In this document: positions 41,626 through 50,890 of the stretch, in pieces
Position numbering within the stretch: the stretch's first letter is position 1
Layout of the letters: every line of letters starts with the position of its first letter
NCBI GenBank assembly: GCA_016792805.1
Contig: JAEUHX010000048.1
Location: forward strand, 62,001 to 126,000
DNA: 64,000 nucleotides
From: Planctomycetota bacterium
Lineage (GTDB): Bacteria; Planctomycetota; UBA1135; JACQFD01
Direction: 5' to 3'
Position numbers and translations under genes: made by a program
The notes under the pieces: generated by a model
Database searches by the model: none
What the model was told of the DNA's origin: nothing
Seen by the model: the letters and a program-made list of their open reading frames with translations, nothing else

Positions 41626-42744
41626 TTGGTTGCACGGACGAAGAGCGACTTCCCTTCCAACGCCGCGGCCGAGCCCTGGTTGCTTCGGATCTCCCGCATT
41701 GCGTCGGCCGCGCTTGGGTGTCTTCTGGCGGCGCAGATCGCTTGGCTCGCGGCGGTGCCTCAGCCGAGCCCCGTTGGACGCGCGACGTCGGGGGAGCGCG
41801 TCGTGATGCCGACGCGGCCGCTCGCCGATCTGCCGCCCGTCGCGACGTTGGCAACAGAAGGTCACGAGCCCGCTTCGACGCGCCCCACGGCGAATGTTCA
41901 AATCCGTGTGCTGGGCCCCGGAGGCGACCGGATTCGCGGTGCGTCCGTCGTGGCGAGCACCGTCGTATCGCGGCAGTGCACCCTCACCGACGGCGACGGG
42001 CTCGCAGCGCTGGTGACGCCGGCAGATCGCCCGGTGGCGCTTCGCATCACAGCGTTGGGCTTTGAGGTTTCGGAGCGCACCTTCACGCCGGCCCACGCAA
42101 GCCCAGAGAAGATCTTCGAAACCGAAGTGCGCCTTGAGCGCGCGGCGCCGCTCGTCGGGAAGATCGTCGACGAGATGGGGGAGGGTGTGGCGAATGCGAC
42201 GGTGACGTTCGCGCCCTTGAGCGCCCTCGACGAAGCCGCGCTCGCCTCCGGTCTGCCGGTCGCCGTGAAGAGCGATCCCGACGGCGGATTTGTGGTCTTG
42301 CAGGCGCCCCGCCGGGGGGTTGTCCTCCGAGTGGAGAAGGCTGGATTTGTGACTTCCGAGGTGGTGCCGGGATCCGAGGAATCGCTGCATGTCTCCATGC
42401 GCCGAGCGGCGGTGATTCGCGGCACGGTCGTCGATGAGACGGGGCTTCCTCGCGTTGGGATTCCCATTCGCCTCATCGACCTCGATGGGCTCGTTGGCGC
42501 CGAACCAGTCGGTCCGCCCATCCTGACCGGGCCCGAGGGAGAGTTCGTGCTCGAGGGGGCGCCCGCCGGTAAGCGGCTCGTCGTTCGCGCGCTCCTCGAC
42601 GGCGCGCCCGCCGTGGAGTCGACGCCGCTCAGTGCGATGGTGGGCGAATCGGCCCACGTTCCGCTGACGATCCCCGCGGGGGCACGGCCCGCGACCGTTT
42701 CGAATCGCCCCGCCCGCGGTGCTTTCGACGGCAGAGGACGGTAG
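41626..42744 (+). CDS. Membrane-anchored protein with repeated carboxypeptidase-regulatory-like domains
   Basis: The product is 372 residues from TTG 41626; TTG 41680 in the same frame is possible. One N-terminal helix (ASAALGCLLAAQIAWLA) leads to a proline-rich linker and then three beta-sandwich-like modules (IRVLGPGGDRIRGASVVAS ... VGKIVDEMGEGVANATVTF ... VRGTVVDETGLPRVGIPIRL), which resemble CarboxypepD-reg-like or cna-B repeats. It shares layout with the 333-residue protein at 19.8 kb. Probably periplasmic; no enzymatic motif. Confidence 0.72.
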   Translation: MVARTKSDFPSNAAAEPWLLRISRIASAALGCLLAAQIAWLAAVPQPSPVGRATSGERVVMPTRPLADLPPVATLATEGHEPASTRPTANVQIRVLGPGGDRIRGASVVASTVVSRQCTLTDGDGLAALVTPADRPVALRITALGFEVSERTFTPAHASPEKIFETEVRLERAAPLVGKIVDEMGEGVANATVTFAPLSALDEAALASGLPVAVKSDPDGGFVVLQAPRRGVVLRVEKAGFVTSEVVPGSEESLHVSMRRAAVIRGTVVDETGLPRVGIPIRLIDLDGLVGAEPVGPPILTGPEGEFVLEGAPAGKRLVVRALLDGAPAVESTPLSAMVGESAHVPLTIPAGARPATVSNRPARGAFDGRGR

Positions 42745-42905
42745 CCTCTGGCCGCAACCGCACTTTCTCTCTGATGGAAGCCCCGAGAGGCTGGGCCACT
42801 TCTGCCACAGCCTCTCAACCTACGGCTTTCGCTGGGTCGATGCTCTGAGCGCTGCGCTGCGCCGCTCGGCGCCGACCTTCGCATCAGGAACACCACGAGG
42901 CTTCG

Positions 42906-43442
42906 ATGACGGAACTGAAGTCGCTCGCTCTGACCGATTCGGAGCCGGGCCTTTTCTCCTTCGCGCAGATCACTCACCTCATGAAGGTGGAGTTCGCGCG
43001 CGCGCGGCGTTATCGCCTGCCGCTGGCATTTGTGGTGGTCGTCGTCGATCGGATCTCGGACCTCTCGCGCAATTTCGGATACAAGGCCCGTGACCTCGTC
43101 CTGGAGCGATTCCATGCGATTCTCCGACGGGAAGTGCGCAGCTGCGACTATGTCGGGCGATTCCAGGACGATCGCGTCCTGCTGGTGCTGCCGCACACCG
43201 ATGCCGAAGGGGCGCGCGTTCTTGTGAATCGCGTGCGTCGCGCCGTCGCTGCCCAGGAGTTTGAATTCGAGGGCAAAGCGTTTCGCGTGACGCTCTCCGC
43301 GGGGATTTCACAATTCCGCGACCGGAATACACTTTTCTTCGACAGCGTACGCGATGCGGCGGAGCGTGCGGCAGAGCGCGCTTCCCAGGCCGGCGACGCC
43401 GTCCTCGTGCTCGAGCCGGCGGAGCCCGCGGCGAAGAGCTAG
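42906..43442 (+). CDS. Degenerate GGDEF-domain protein
   Basis: The product is 178 residues. The nucleotide-cyclase fold is recognisable: TDSEPGLFSFAQITHLMKVEFARARRYRLPLAFVVVVVD, DLVLERFHAILRREVRSCDYVGR, then VLLVLPHTDAEGARVLVNRVR and SAGISQF. The signature GGDEF is replaced by QDDRV-type residues (FQDDR, 86-90), so diguanylate cyclase activity is not expected. It may bind a nucleotide or act through protein contacts. No sensory domain is attached. It is followed by a strong bidirectional terminator. Confidence 0.85.
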   Translation: MTELKSLALTDSEPGLFSFAQITHLMKVEFARARRYRLPLAFVVVVVDRISDLSRNFGYKARDLVLERFHAILRREVRSCDYVGRFQDDRVLLVLPHTDAEGARVLVNRVRRAVAAQEFEFEGKAFRVTLSAGISQFRDRNTLFFDSVRDAAERAAERASQAGDAVLVLEPAEPAAKS

Positions 43443-43510
43443 CTCGGTCGCAGTGAGGTTTCGACCGGGGCGGTCTCGGCTGAAGATCTCTCGCCTCGAA
43501 GAGGCTCACT

Positions 43511-43564
43511 GAAAACGCGCAGGGCGCGCCACCTCCGAGGAGGACGGCGCGCCCGCGTTGTTTT
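43511..43564. terminator. Bidirectional rho-independent terminator
   Basis: The inner 9-bp stem GGGCGCGCC/GGCGCGCCC (43522-43530 with 43546-43554) extends through AACGC/GCGTT. TTGTTTT follows on the plus strand and GTTTTC on the minus strand. It separates the convergent GGDEF-like gene and the 518-residue membrane protein gene. Confidence 0.9.
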
Positions 43565-43615
43565 GTGGCTTCTTCGCGACCGCGTCGGCAGCGAGGTCGC
43601 GAAGCCCCATTCTCG

Positions 43616-45172
43616 TTAGTTGAGGATCTTGATCGACACCGACTCAAAGATCACTTCTGCGCCGGGAAGCACGCGGAAGCCGACTCCGCCGTAACGGGCG
43701 CGGAACGCATCCTCAATCGGATCGGGATCTTCGCCGCTGTCGATTCCCTTGACCTTGAACCAGACCTTGTTTCCGTAGACGCGGTTCACAACTTCGTAGC
43801 TCTTTCCTTCCTCGACGACGAAGGCGCTCGTGTCGTCGCTCGATGCGCCGGCTGCGGGGGGCCGAACATCATTGAAGATGTCGACGGCGCCGCCGCCGCC
43901 CTGCGACTGCTCCTGCTTGTCGACCGACTTGCTCTCGCCTTGGGCGTTCTTCGTCTCGAATTGATACGAATGGCGCTGGTAGCCCGTGTACTGGCGCGAG
44001 AGGAGCGTGAAGCCCTTCTTCACAATCTTGAACTTCATCGAGAGTTCATAATTGCGAATGACCCCCTGGAGCCGGCCATTCACGACCTCGGAGCTCTTCC
44101 CCGTCGGGCCCCAGTTCAGGACGCCCGCCCGTGTGCTCTTGGTAGAGCTCTCTTTCGAAGCGAGACCCTTCAGCACCATGCGGCCGCCTTCGAGCTTCAC
44201 CTCGGCGGAGCTGGTGTTAAACCAGTTGGCTTTGCCCTCGGCGAGTCCCTGGAACTCTTTGGGGTCGAGAAGATTGCGCGAAGTTGCGGCGGAGGAGCTG
44301 AATCCGAGTTTCTCGCTGCTGGCCCAGGCATCGGCCGAGCGATTCACTTCTTCGCGGCAGCGCTCGAAGAGTTCCTTGGCGCGCTCGGAGCCGGGGACAC
44401 CCGACTTGATGAGCTGCTGAACGTCATCGCTCATCGTCTCTTCGGCCTCGGTGAAGGCTTCGGTGATCGCCTTCCAGTTGTCGCCGGCACCCTCCTTCAC
44501 CTGGAGAGCTTTATTGAACTTCGCCTCGAGAATCGCAACCGCGTTCTGGACCTTGAAGGCGGCGAAATCTTTGATCTTCGCATCATCAATCGACGTGCGG
44601 AGCCCCGCATCGAGCATTTTGTAGAGTTCATCGATCTTTTTCTTGACCTCGGGCGCCCGCTCAGCGTTTGTGGCATTGGCCTTCACGAAGTCGAATCCTT
44701 CATTGAAGACCTTCTTGCGCTCGCGAAGCTCCTTGCGATAGTCGAGCGTCTTCTCGATGCCGACGACTTCGGCGAGGCGGGCTTCCTGGAGGAACGGCTT
44801 GTTTTTCTTGATGAGGTCATAGGCCGGCTCGATCGACCCGTCGTCGGTATTGGTATCGACGTAGGTTTTGATCTCGCCGAAGGCCTTCTCGGACTTGTCG
44901 AAGGCCTCTTGAGCCGCGCGCTGCTGCGCGCTGCGCGTCATCTGTGTATACCCAAAAATCGACCCGGCAATCAGTACCAGGACGGCGGCGATGCCGCCAA
45001 CGATCTTGAAGGTCTGATCCTCTTTCTTTTGATACCGCGGCCGCTCATCGACTTCCTCCTCCTCTTCCTCGCGCATCGCACGCGAAGACTTAGCGCCACT
45101 AGCAGTTTTGCCAGGTCGGGAGATGCTCGACGACGAAGCGCGCGATCCGGAGCGATTCGGGGGAGATGCCAT
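43616..45172 (-). CDS. Single-pass membrane protein with DUF1080/concanavalin-like C-terminus
   Basis: The product is 518 residues from ATG 45172; a longer frame exists but would start in sequence without a signal. An N-terminal Ser-rich, acidic segment (EEEEEEVDE) precedes one helix (IVGGIAAVLVLIAGSIFGY). The middle is charged helix (AERAPEVKKKIDELYKML...). The last 180 residues look like a laminin/concanavalin-type beta-sandwich, ending GVGFRVLPGAEVIFESVSIKIL, as in DUF1080 sugar-hydrolase-like domains. Probably faces the periplasm. No catalytic residue is assigned. Confidence 0.78.
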   Translation of the reverse strand: MASPPNRSGSRASSSSISRPGKTASGAKSSRAMREEEEEEVDERPRYQKKEDQTFKIVGGIAAVLVLIAGSIFGYTQMTRSAQQRAAQEAFDKSEKAFGEIKTYVDTNTDDGSIEPAYDLIKKNKPFLQEARLAEVVGIEKTLDYRKELRERKKVFNEGFDFVKANATNAERAPEVKKKIDELYKMLDAGLRTSIDDAKIKDFAAFKVQNAVAILEAKFNKALQVKEGAGDNWKAITEAFTEAEETMSDDVQQLIKSGVPGSERAKELFERCREEVNRSADAWASSEKLGFSSSAATSRNLLDPKEFQGLAEGKANWFNTSSAEVKLEGGRMVLKGLASKESSTKSTRAGVLNWGPTGKSSEVVNGRLQGVIRNYELSMKFKIVKKGFTLLSRQYTGYQRHSYQFETKNAQGESKSVDKQEQSQGGGGAVDIFNDVRPPAAGASSDDTSAFVVEEGKSYEVVNRVYGNKVWFKVKGIDSGEDPDPIEDAFRARYGGVGFRVLPGAEVIFESVSIKILN

Positions 45173-45337
45173 AGGGTTTCGCAGTGGGAGGGTTTCGATG
45201 CGAGGCGAGTGTTCGAGGCGGAGCCGGAAAAGAGGGAAGTCGGCTCCGCCTCTCAAGTTACCGTCGGCGGGAAGCTCGGTGGGACCGAGTCACCCGCCGG
45301 ACGGGGATAGCGGACGGTTCTGCGAGGTCGCGCCGAA

Positions 45338-47563
45338 TTACAAGAAGAACGGCGCCATCACGAGCGTGATCGTCGCGAGCAGCTTGATCAGCACGTGAAG
45401 GGCAGGGCCAGCCGTGTCCTTGAAGGGGTCGCCGACGGTGTCTCCGACGACCGCCGCCTTGTGGGGATCGCTGCGCTTGCCGCCGTGGGCGCCGGTCTCG
45501 ATGTACTTCTTGGCGTTGTCCCAAGCGCCGCCGGCATTGTTGAGGAAGTTCGCCATCAGGATGCCTGCGATGGTCGCCACCATGAGGAAGCCGGCCACGG
45601 CCTCGGCGCCGATCGCTTTCTGTCCCGAGATGACTCCGATCTGCTTGAAGACGAGACCCACAAGCACCGGAGCCGCCACAGCGATCACGCCGGGGAGGAC
45701 CATCTGACGCAGGGCGCCCTGGGTGACGATGTCGACGCAACGCCCGTAATCGGGCTTCTCGGTGCCTTTGAGGATCCCCGGCTTGCTCTTGAACTCCTCA
45801 CGCACCGCCGTGATGACATCCTTCGCCGCGCGACCCACGGCCTTGATCGCCATGGCCGCGAACACGAACACCAACATGGCGCCGATCAAGCTCGCGCAGA
45901 AAACCTCGGGCTTGCTGAGATCAATGATCGCGGCACCGCTGGCGCGGAACATGTCCTTCTTCGAGACCGGATCGATGTAGTTACGCACTTCATCGAGGTA
46001 GGCCGAGAAGAGAAGGAAAGCCGCGAGCGCCGCAGAACCGATGGCGTAGCCTTTCGTGAGCGCCTTCGTCGTGTTGCCGACGGCGTCGAGGCGATCGGTC
46101 TTCTTCCGAATCTCCTCGGGCTGTTCCGACATTTCCACAATTCCACCGGCGTTGTCGGTGATGGGACCGAAAGTGTCCATCGCGAGGATGTACGCCGCAG
46201 TGCCGAGCATGCCCATCGTCGCGACGGCCGTGCCGAAGAGGCCGGCGCCGTGGATCGCATTCTCCGCAAGGAAGTACGAACCCAAGATCGCCGCGCAGAT
46301 CACGATCACCGGCATGAATGCGCATTCGAGTCCGACGGCGATACCCGAGATGATGTTGGTCGCGGGGCCAGTGATCGAGGCCTCCGCAATTTCTCGCACC
46401 GGGCGATATTTGTACTCGGTGTAGTACTGAGTGATGTACACAAATGCCTGGGCGGTCGCGATGCCGATCAGGCCGCAGAGCAGGAATTTCCACCAGGCAT
46501 CGGCGCCGGGGGAGCCGGCCTTCACGGCGAGGAGCCACTTGGTGGAGATGAAGAAGCCGACGGCGGCAAACAGCGACGACACGTAGTAGCCGCGGTTCAG
46601 GCCGTTCATCGGGTCCTCGGTCTCGCTCACCTTGGTGAAGAAGAGGCCGATGGCCGACGCGATGATTCCAAAGGCGCGGGCAACGAGCGGGAAGAGCATC
46701 ACGCCGATGGCGCCGTGCTCGAATTGGATCCCAGCATGCGTTGCGACCTCGCCCGCCAGCGTCGCGCCGAGGATCATGGCGCCGATGTTCTCGGCGGCCG
46801 TCGACTCGAAGAGGTCGGCGCCGCGGCCGGCGCAGTCGCCCACGTTGTCACCGACGAGGTCGGCGATCACGGCGGGATTGCGCGGGTCGTCCTCGGGAAT
46901 GCCCGCCTCCACCTTGCCCACGAGGTCGGCGCCCACGTCGGCAGCTTTTGTATAGATGCCGCCGCCAAGCTGGGCAAAGAGCGCCACGAGCGATGCACCA
47001 AATCCGTAGCCGGCGATCAGCAGCGGAATCTTGGTCGGATCCTTGACGACCCCGAGAGTCTTCACAATGGCGAAGAGGCCGCCGACACCGATGAGCGACA
47101 TCGTGACCACCAAGAATCCGGAGACCGCGCCGCCGCGCATGGCGATCTGGAGCGCCTGGTTGATACTCGACCGAGCAGCCGAGGCCGTGCGGATATTCGA
47201 GCGGATCGAAATCCACATGCCGATGTAGCCCGCAATCACCGAGCAGCCGGCGCCGAGGACGAAGGAGATCGTCGTCCAGATGGCGAGCTGCGTCGCGTTG
47301 TCGACCGGATCTGCGGCGTTCGTCTTGCGGAGGAACGCATACAGAATGAAGATCAATAATGCGACCGGGACGGCGATCTTCAGAATGGCTGAGTTCTGCC
47401 GCCGCAGAAAGGCCTCAGCGCCTTGCTGAATGGCGTCCGAGATCACCCGCATCTTGTCAGTGCCACGGTCCTGGCGTAGGACCCACTGCGCCAACATCCA
47501 GGCGAAGATCAGGCCAACAACGGAGATCGCTAATACCAGCAGAAGGGGGAGTTCGAGCTGCAC
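45338..47563 (-). CDS. hppA: K+-independent H+-translocating membrane pyrophosphatase
   Basis: The product is 741 residues with about 16 membrane helices and a GTG start. It couples pyrophosphate hydrolysis to proton pumping. The substrate loop DVGADLVGKVEAGIPEDDPRNPAVIADLVGDNVGDCAGRGAD is intact. The diagnostic motif reads GNTTKALTKGYAIGSA; Lys instead of Ala here is the mark of K+-independent enzymes. Such pumps conserve energy under low-energy conditions. The gene faces away from the threonine-dehydratase-like gene, leaving 110 bp for two promoters. Confidence 0.97.
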   Translation of the reverse strand: MQLELPLLLVLAISVVGLIFAWMLAQWVLRQDRGTDKMRVISDAIQQGAEAFLRRQNSAILKIAVPVALLIFILYAFLRKTNAADPVDNATQLAIWTTISFVLGAGCSVIAGYIGMWISIRSNIRTASAARSSINQALQIAMRGGAVSGFLVVTMSLIGVGGLFAIVKTLGVVKDPTKIPLLIAGYGFGASLVALFAQLGGGIYTKAADVGADLVGKVEAGIPEDDPRNPAVIADLVGDNVGDCAGRGADLFESTAAENIGAMILGATLAGEVATHAGIQFEHGAIGVMLFPLVARAFGIIASAIGLFFTKVSETEDPMNGLNRGYYVSSLFAAVGFFISTKWLLAVKAGSPGADAWWKFLLCGLIGIATAQAFVYITQYYTEYKYRPVREIAEASITGPATNIISGIAVGLECAFMPVIVICAAILGSYFLAENAIHGAGLFGTAVATMGMLGTAAYILAMDTFGPITDNAGGIVEMSEQPEEIRKKTDRLDAVGNTTKALTKGYAIGSAALAAFLLFSAYLDEVRNYIDPVSKKDMFRASGAAIIDLSKPEVFCASLIGAMLVFVFAAMAIKAVGRAAKDVITAVREEFKSKPGILKGTEKPDYGRCVDIVTQGALRQMVLPGVIAVAAPVLVGLVFKQIGVISGQKAIGAEAVAGFLMVATIAGILMANFLNNAGGAWDNAKKYIETGAHGGKRSDPHKAAVVGDTVGDPFKDTAGPALHVLIKLLATITLVMAPFFL

Positions 47564-47673
47564 TCGGGCCTCGCAGGGGCGGCGGGGTCGTAAAAAAGGG
47601 CAACGGCCGTCGGGGAGCCCGGCGGCCAGAATTGAAGGGCGAAAAGTCTGCCGTCTGACACGCCCGAGAGCAA

Positions 47674-48678
47674 TTGCCGCCCCACCTCCATCTTTCCGAC
47701 ATCACACGCGCCTCCCGCCGCCTGGCCGGTTGGGTGCGTTCTACGCCGCTTCTGCCGATCCGCTCGCAGGCGGAGCGGTTGGGGGTGCCCGTCTTCCTAA
47801 AGGCGGAGAACCTCCAGGAGGGTGGGGCATTCAAGCTCCGGGGCGCCACCCATGCGCTCTTGGCGGCGCGGGAGCGTGGCGAGCTGCTCTCCGGAGTGGT
47901 GACTTTCTCGTCGGGAAACCACGGGCAGGCCTGCGCGATGGCGGCGCGGCGGCTCGGGCTGCCGGCCTGCGTCGCCATGCCCGAGGACGCTCCCGGCGTC
48001 AAAGTGGACGCGGTCCGTCGGCACGGGGCCGAGGTTCTCTTCGCGGGGAAGACCTCCGACGATCGGCGCGCGGCGGCCGAGCGGATCGTTGCCGAGCGGG
48101 GCTGGCGGCTCGTGCCCCCATTCGATGACGCCGACATCGTCGCCGGTCAAGGGACGGCGGGGCTCGAGATCGTGCGGGAGCTGCCGGAGGTCGCGACCGT
48201 CGTAGTGCCGTGTGGCGGAGGTGGGCTGCTGGCCGGGGTGGCAACCGCGGTCCGATCGAGCCAGCCAGGCGCCCGCATCGTCGGCGTCGAACCGTCGACC
48301 GCACCGAAGATGGCGCGTTCGCTGGCTGCGGGGGCGCCCGTCAGCGCACCGCCGGGGCCGAGTCTGGCCGATGGGCTTCGGCCGAGCGCCCCCGGCGCGA
48401 TTCCCCTGGCTCTCGTGCGCGAGTACCAGGTTGCCATGACCACAGTCGAGGACCCGGAGCTCCTCGAAGCCATGGCGCTCCTTCTGTATGAAATGAAACT
48501 TGTCGTCGAGCCTTCGGGGGCGGCCGGGCTCGCCGCGCTCGCGCAGGGGCGAATTTCCGTGGGGAAGGGCCCCGTGGTGGTGGTTCTCACCGGTGGGAAT
48601 CTCGACCCAAGCCTCCTCGCGCGGGTCGCGGCTTCCGGAGGCCCTCCCGCGGCTGCGGCTCGAGGGGCGGCGCTCTGA
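47674..48678 (+). CDS. PLP-dependent threonine/serine dehydratase or serine racemase
   Basis: The product is 334 residues with a TTG start. It is a fold type II PLP enzyme: the lysine Schiff base in LQEGGAFKLRGATHAL (Lys54), SSGNHGQACAMAA, the phosphate-binding loop CGGGGLLAGVATA near 180-190, and VVLTGGNLDP at the end. It lacks the ACT regulatory domain of biosynthetic IlvA, so it resembles catabolic TdcB or serine racemase. It would deaminate L-threonine to 2-oxobutanoate or L-serine to pyruvate. It lies 44 bp upstream of mcsB, so co-expression is possible. Confidence 0.9.
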   Translation: MPPHLHLSDITRASRRLAGWVRSTPLLPIRSQAERLGVPVFLKAENLQEGGAFKLRGATHALLAARERGELLSGVVTFSSGNHGQACAMAARRLGLPACVAMPEDAPGVKVDAVRRHGAEVLFAGKTSDDRRAAAERIVAERGWRLVPPFDDADIVAGQGTAGLEIVRELPEVATVVVPCGGGGLLAGVATAVRSSQPGARIVGVEPSTAPKMARSLAAGAPVSAPPGPSLADGLRPSAPGAIPLALVREYQVAMTTVEDPELLEAMALLLYEMKLVVEPSGAAGLAALAQGRISVGKGPVVVVLTGGNLDPSLLARVAASGGPPAAAARGAAL

Positions 48679-48722
48679 GCCGCTCGAGGGCGCAAGCCCT
48701 CAGTGCTAGCGTAACGGGACCT

Positions 48723-49808
48723 ATGGAAGCGTTCCTTCCGGACCTCGCGTCGCACGTCGGAGCATGGCTTTCAGGCCAGGGCGCGGATTCGGACGTCGTG
48801 ATCTCCACGCGGGTTCGGCTGGCGCGAAATGTAAGGGGCTTTCCGTTCCCGGTGAAGCTCGACGAGGAACGCGCCGCGGAGCTGGTCGCGAAGCTTGAGG
48901 AAGAGATTCGGTCTTGTCCACAATTGCAGGGTGCGCGATTTGTGGGACTGAAACGAACGACGGAGATCTGCCGGGAGGCGTTGCTTGAGCGATTCTTGAT
49001 CTCCCGCGAACTCGTGGCGAGCCGGGCCGAGCGGGCGGTGGCCTTCGACGACGAGGAGACGATGAGCTTGATGATCCACGAGGAGGATCATCTTCGTCTT
49101 CAGAGCCTTCGTGCCGGATTCGACCTCGACGCGGCGTTCGAGCGAATTGTGGAAGTGGACCGCGCCCTTGAGGCACGGCTGCCCTTTGCATTCTCCGAGG
49201 AGTTCGGATACTTGACTTCCTGCCCGACCAACGTCGGGACTGGAATGCGGATCAGCGTCATGCTCCATCTCCCGGGGCTGTCGCTCGTCAATCGAGAACT
49301 CAAGAAAGTTCTAAATGTTGCAAATCGCCTCCACTTGGCGGTTCGCGGCCTGCATGGGGAGGGGACGCAGGCGCACGGCGGGTTCTATCAGGTCAGCAAT
49401 CAGGTGACGCTCGGGCGCACGGAGCGCGAGCTTCTCGAGGATCTGCGCGCCGTGGTGCCGAGAATTGTGGATTTCGAGCGGCAAGTGCGGCGCACGCTCT
49501 TCCAGGCGAAGAACGAAGAACTCGTGACGCGGGTGCTCGCGACGCAGGAGAGCCTCCGCACGGGGCGGCCGATCCACTTGGACGCCGCGGTGAACGGGCT
49601 TTCGACGCTCCTCCTGGCGAGCGCGGCAAACGGCTTGCCGGGCGAGGTCGCCTCCACCATTCCAAAGCGCGGCGATCTGCTACGCTGGCTCGTCCAGATT
49701 CACCCCGGCCACCTTCAGGCGCGGCTTCGCAAGCGTCTTGCACAGAACGAGGTCGAGAAGGAGCGTGGATCGTTCCTCCAGCAATCGGTTTCGGGAGCGG
49801 CCGCATGA
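48723..49808 (+). CDS. mcsB: Protein-arginine kinase (ATP:guanido phosphotransferase)
   Basis: The product is 361 residues, the size of B. subtilis McsB (363). Motifs are intact: VVISTRVRLARNVRGFPFP at the N-terminus, FDDEETMSLMIHEEDHLRLQ, and the ATP loop FGYLTSCPTNVGTGMRISVMLHLP with the reactive Cys. McsB phosphorylates arginines on proteins and marks them for ClpCP. Its usual activator McsA and the partners CtsR and ClpC are absent here. It overlaps moaA by an ATGA, so the two are translationally coupled, an unexpected pairing. Confidence 0.94.
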   Translation: MEAFLPDLASHVGAWLSGQGADSDVVISTRVRLARNVRGFPFPVKLDEERAAELVAKLEEEIRSCPQLQGARFVGLKRTTEICREALLERFLISRELVASRAERAVAFDDEETMSLMIHEEDHLRLQSLRAGFDLDAAFERIVEVDRALEARLPFAFSEEFGYLTSCPTNVGTGMRISVMLHLPGLSLVNRELKKVLNVANRLHLAVRGLHGEGTQAHGGFYQVSNQVTLGRTERELLEDLRAVVPRIVDFERQVRRTLFQAKNEELVTRVLATQESLRTGRPIHLDAAVNGLSTLLLASAANGLPGEVASTIPKRGDLLRWLVQIHPGHLQARLRKRLAQNEVEKERGSFLQQSVSGAAA

Positions 49809-50767
49809 TCGATCGCTATGGCAGGGAGTTCACCTATCTGCGCCTTTCGGTGACGGATCGATGCAATTTATACTGTCTTTATTGTAAAGTGCCCGAGCTG
49901 CCGCGCCCCGAGCGGCTGCAAACTTCGGAGATTTTGCGCATCGTCCGTGTGGCGGCGAGCCTCGGCGTTCGGAAGCTTCGCCTCACGGGTGGCGAGCCGA
50001 CGCTTCGCTCGGACATCGTGGAGATCACCCACGCTGTCGCCACCGTCCCGGGAATTCGCGAGGTCGTGATGACGAGCAATGGCCTCACTCTCGACCGTCT
50101 CGCTGCACCGCTGCGCGATGCGGGCCTCGGTCGTGTCAATATTTCATGCGACTCTCTCGACGAGGAGACCTTCCGCAAAGTTACGAAAGGAGGCCAGCTC
50201 CGGCGCGTCTTGGACGGGATGGAAGCGTCGCGCCGCGCGGGTATTCAAGTGAAGATTAATTGTGTTATTCTCGGCGGGTGCAATGATCACGAGGTCGTGC
50301 CGATGGTCCGCTTTGCCGTCGAGCGCGGGTTCGAGATCCGCTTCATCGAATACATGCCCATGCACAGCGGAGAAGGCGAAGGGATGTTCGGCTCGCCCCA
50401 GACGGTCCCGAGCGCCGTATTGCGCGAAGCTCTCTCGGCCCATTTCGAGCTTGAGCGCCTGCCTGCCGACACGACCGACGGTCCGGCAGAGACGTTTCGC
50501 ATCGCCGGTACGCAGGTAAAAGTGGGATTTATCTCGGCGATGTCGAGCCCGTTTTGTGAGAGCTGCAATCGCCTGCGGATCACGCCGGAGGGAAAGATCC
50601 GCTCCTGCCTGCTCACGGGTGGCGAAGTCGACCTCGTCGCCTCGATTCGCCGCGGCGCATCAGATGCCGAACTTGCGGATTTGTTCCGTCAGGCCAATGA
50701 TACAAAGCCGCCCGTCTATCAGCTGCATCAGCTCGGAGCGGTCGACATGCGCGCGATCGGCGGCTGA
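49805..50767 (+). CDS. moaA: GTP 3',8-cyclase, molybdenum cofactor biosynthesis
   Basis: The product is 320 residues, the expected length. It is a radical-SAM enzyme: CNLYCLYC (Cys20, 24, 27) binds the SAM cluster, TGGEPTLRSDI is the SAM motif, and the second cluster is held by FCESCNRLRITPEGKIRSCL. The chain ends in Gly-Gly, as required in MoaA for catalysis. It converts GTP to 3',8-cyclo-7,8-dihydro-GTP, the first step of molybdopterin synthesis. MoaC and other moa genes are not in the window. It ends 18 bp before a large palindrome. Confidence 0.95.
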   Translation: MIDRYGREFTYLRLSVTDRCNLYCLYCKVPELPRPERLQTSEILRIVRVAASLGVRKLRLTGGEPTLRSDIVEITHAVATVPGIREVVMTSNGLTLDRLAAPLRDAGLGRVNISCDSLDEETFRKVTKGGQLRRVLDGMEASRRAGIQVKINCVILGGCNDHEVVPMVRFAVERGFEIRFIEYMPMHSGEGEGMFGSPQTVPSAVLREALSAHFELERLPADTTDGPAETFRIAGTQVKVGFISAMSSPFCESCNRLRITPEGKIRSCLLTGGEVDLVASIRRGASDAELADLFRQANDTKPPVYQLHQLGAVDMRAIGG

Positions 50768-50785
50768 CGATGCGCCGGAACTCTC

Positions 50786-50807
50786 TCGGCGGCGCATGCG
50801 CCGCCGA
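50786..50807. terminator. Perfect 22-bp palindrome downstream of moaA
   Basis: The segment is self-complementary without a mismatch (TCGGCGGCGCA followed by its complement). With a few bases unpaired at the turn it would form a 9- or 10-bp GC hairpin in RNA, but no T-run follows on either strand. It may be a terminator of unusual type, a protein-binding site or a small REP-like palindrome. Confidence 0.4.
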
Positions 50808-50890
50808 ATGATGGATCGCGCTGCCCATTCCTCATCGCGCGGGGCAAGCCCCGAGCCATGCGCCGGCCCTACAAATCGATTCTTCGCGGA

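Noticed and set aside
43443..43510. Another repeat copy near the bidirectional terminator
   Set aside because: A CAGTGAG/CTCACTG pair is present but the family core is absent.
45395..47359. Long antisense frame of about 650 codons across hppA
   Set aside because: It mirrors the pyrophosphatase in a GC-rich codon phase, has an unnaturally Glu/Arg/His/Asp-rich product and no domain; the sense protein is certain.
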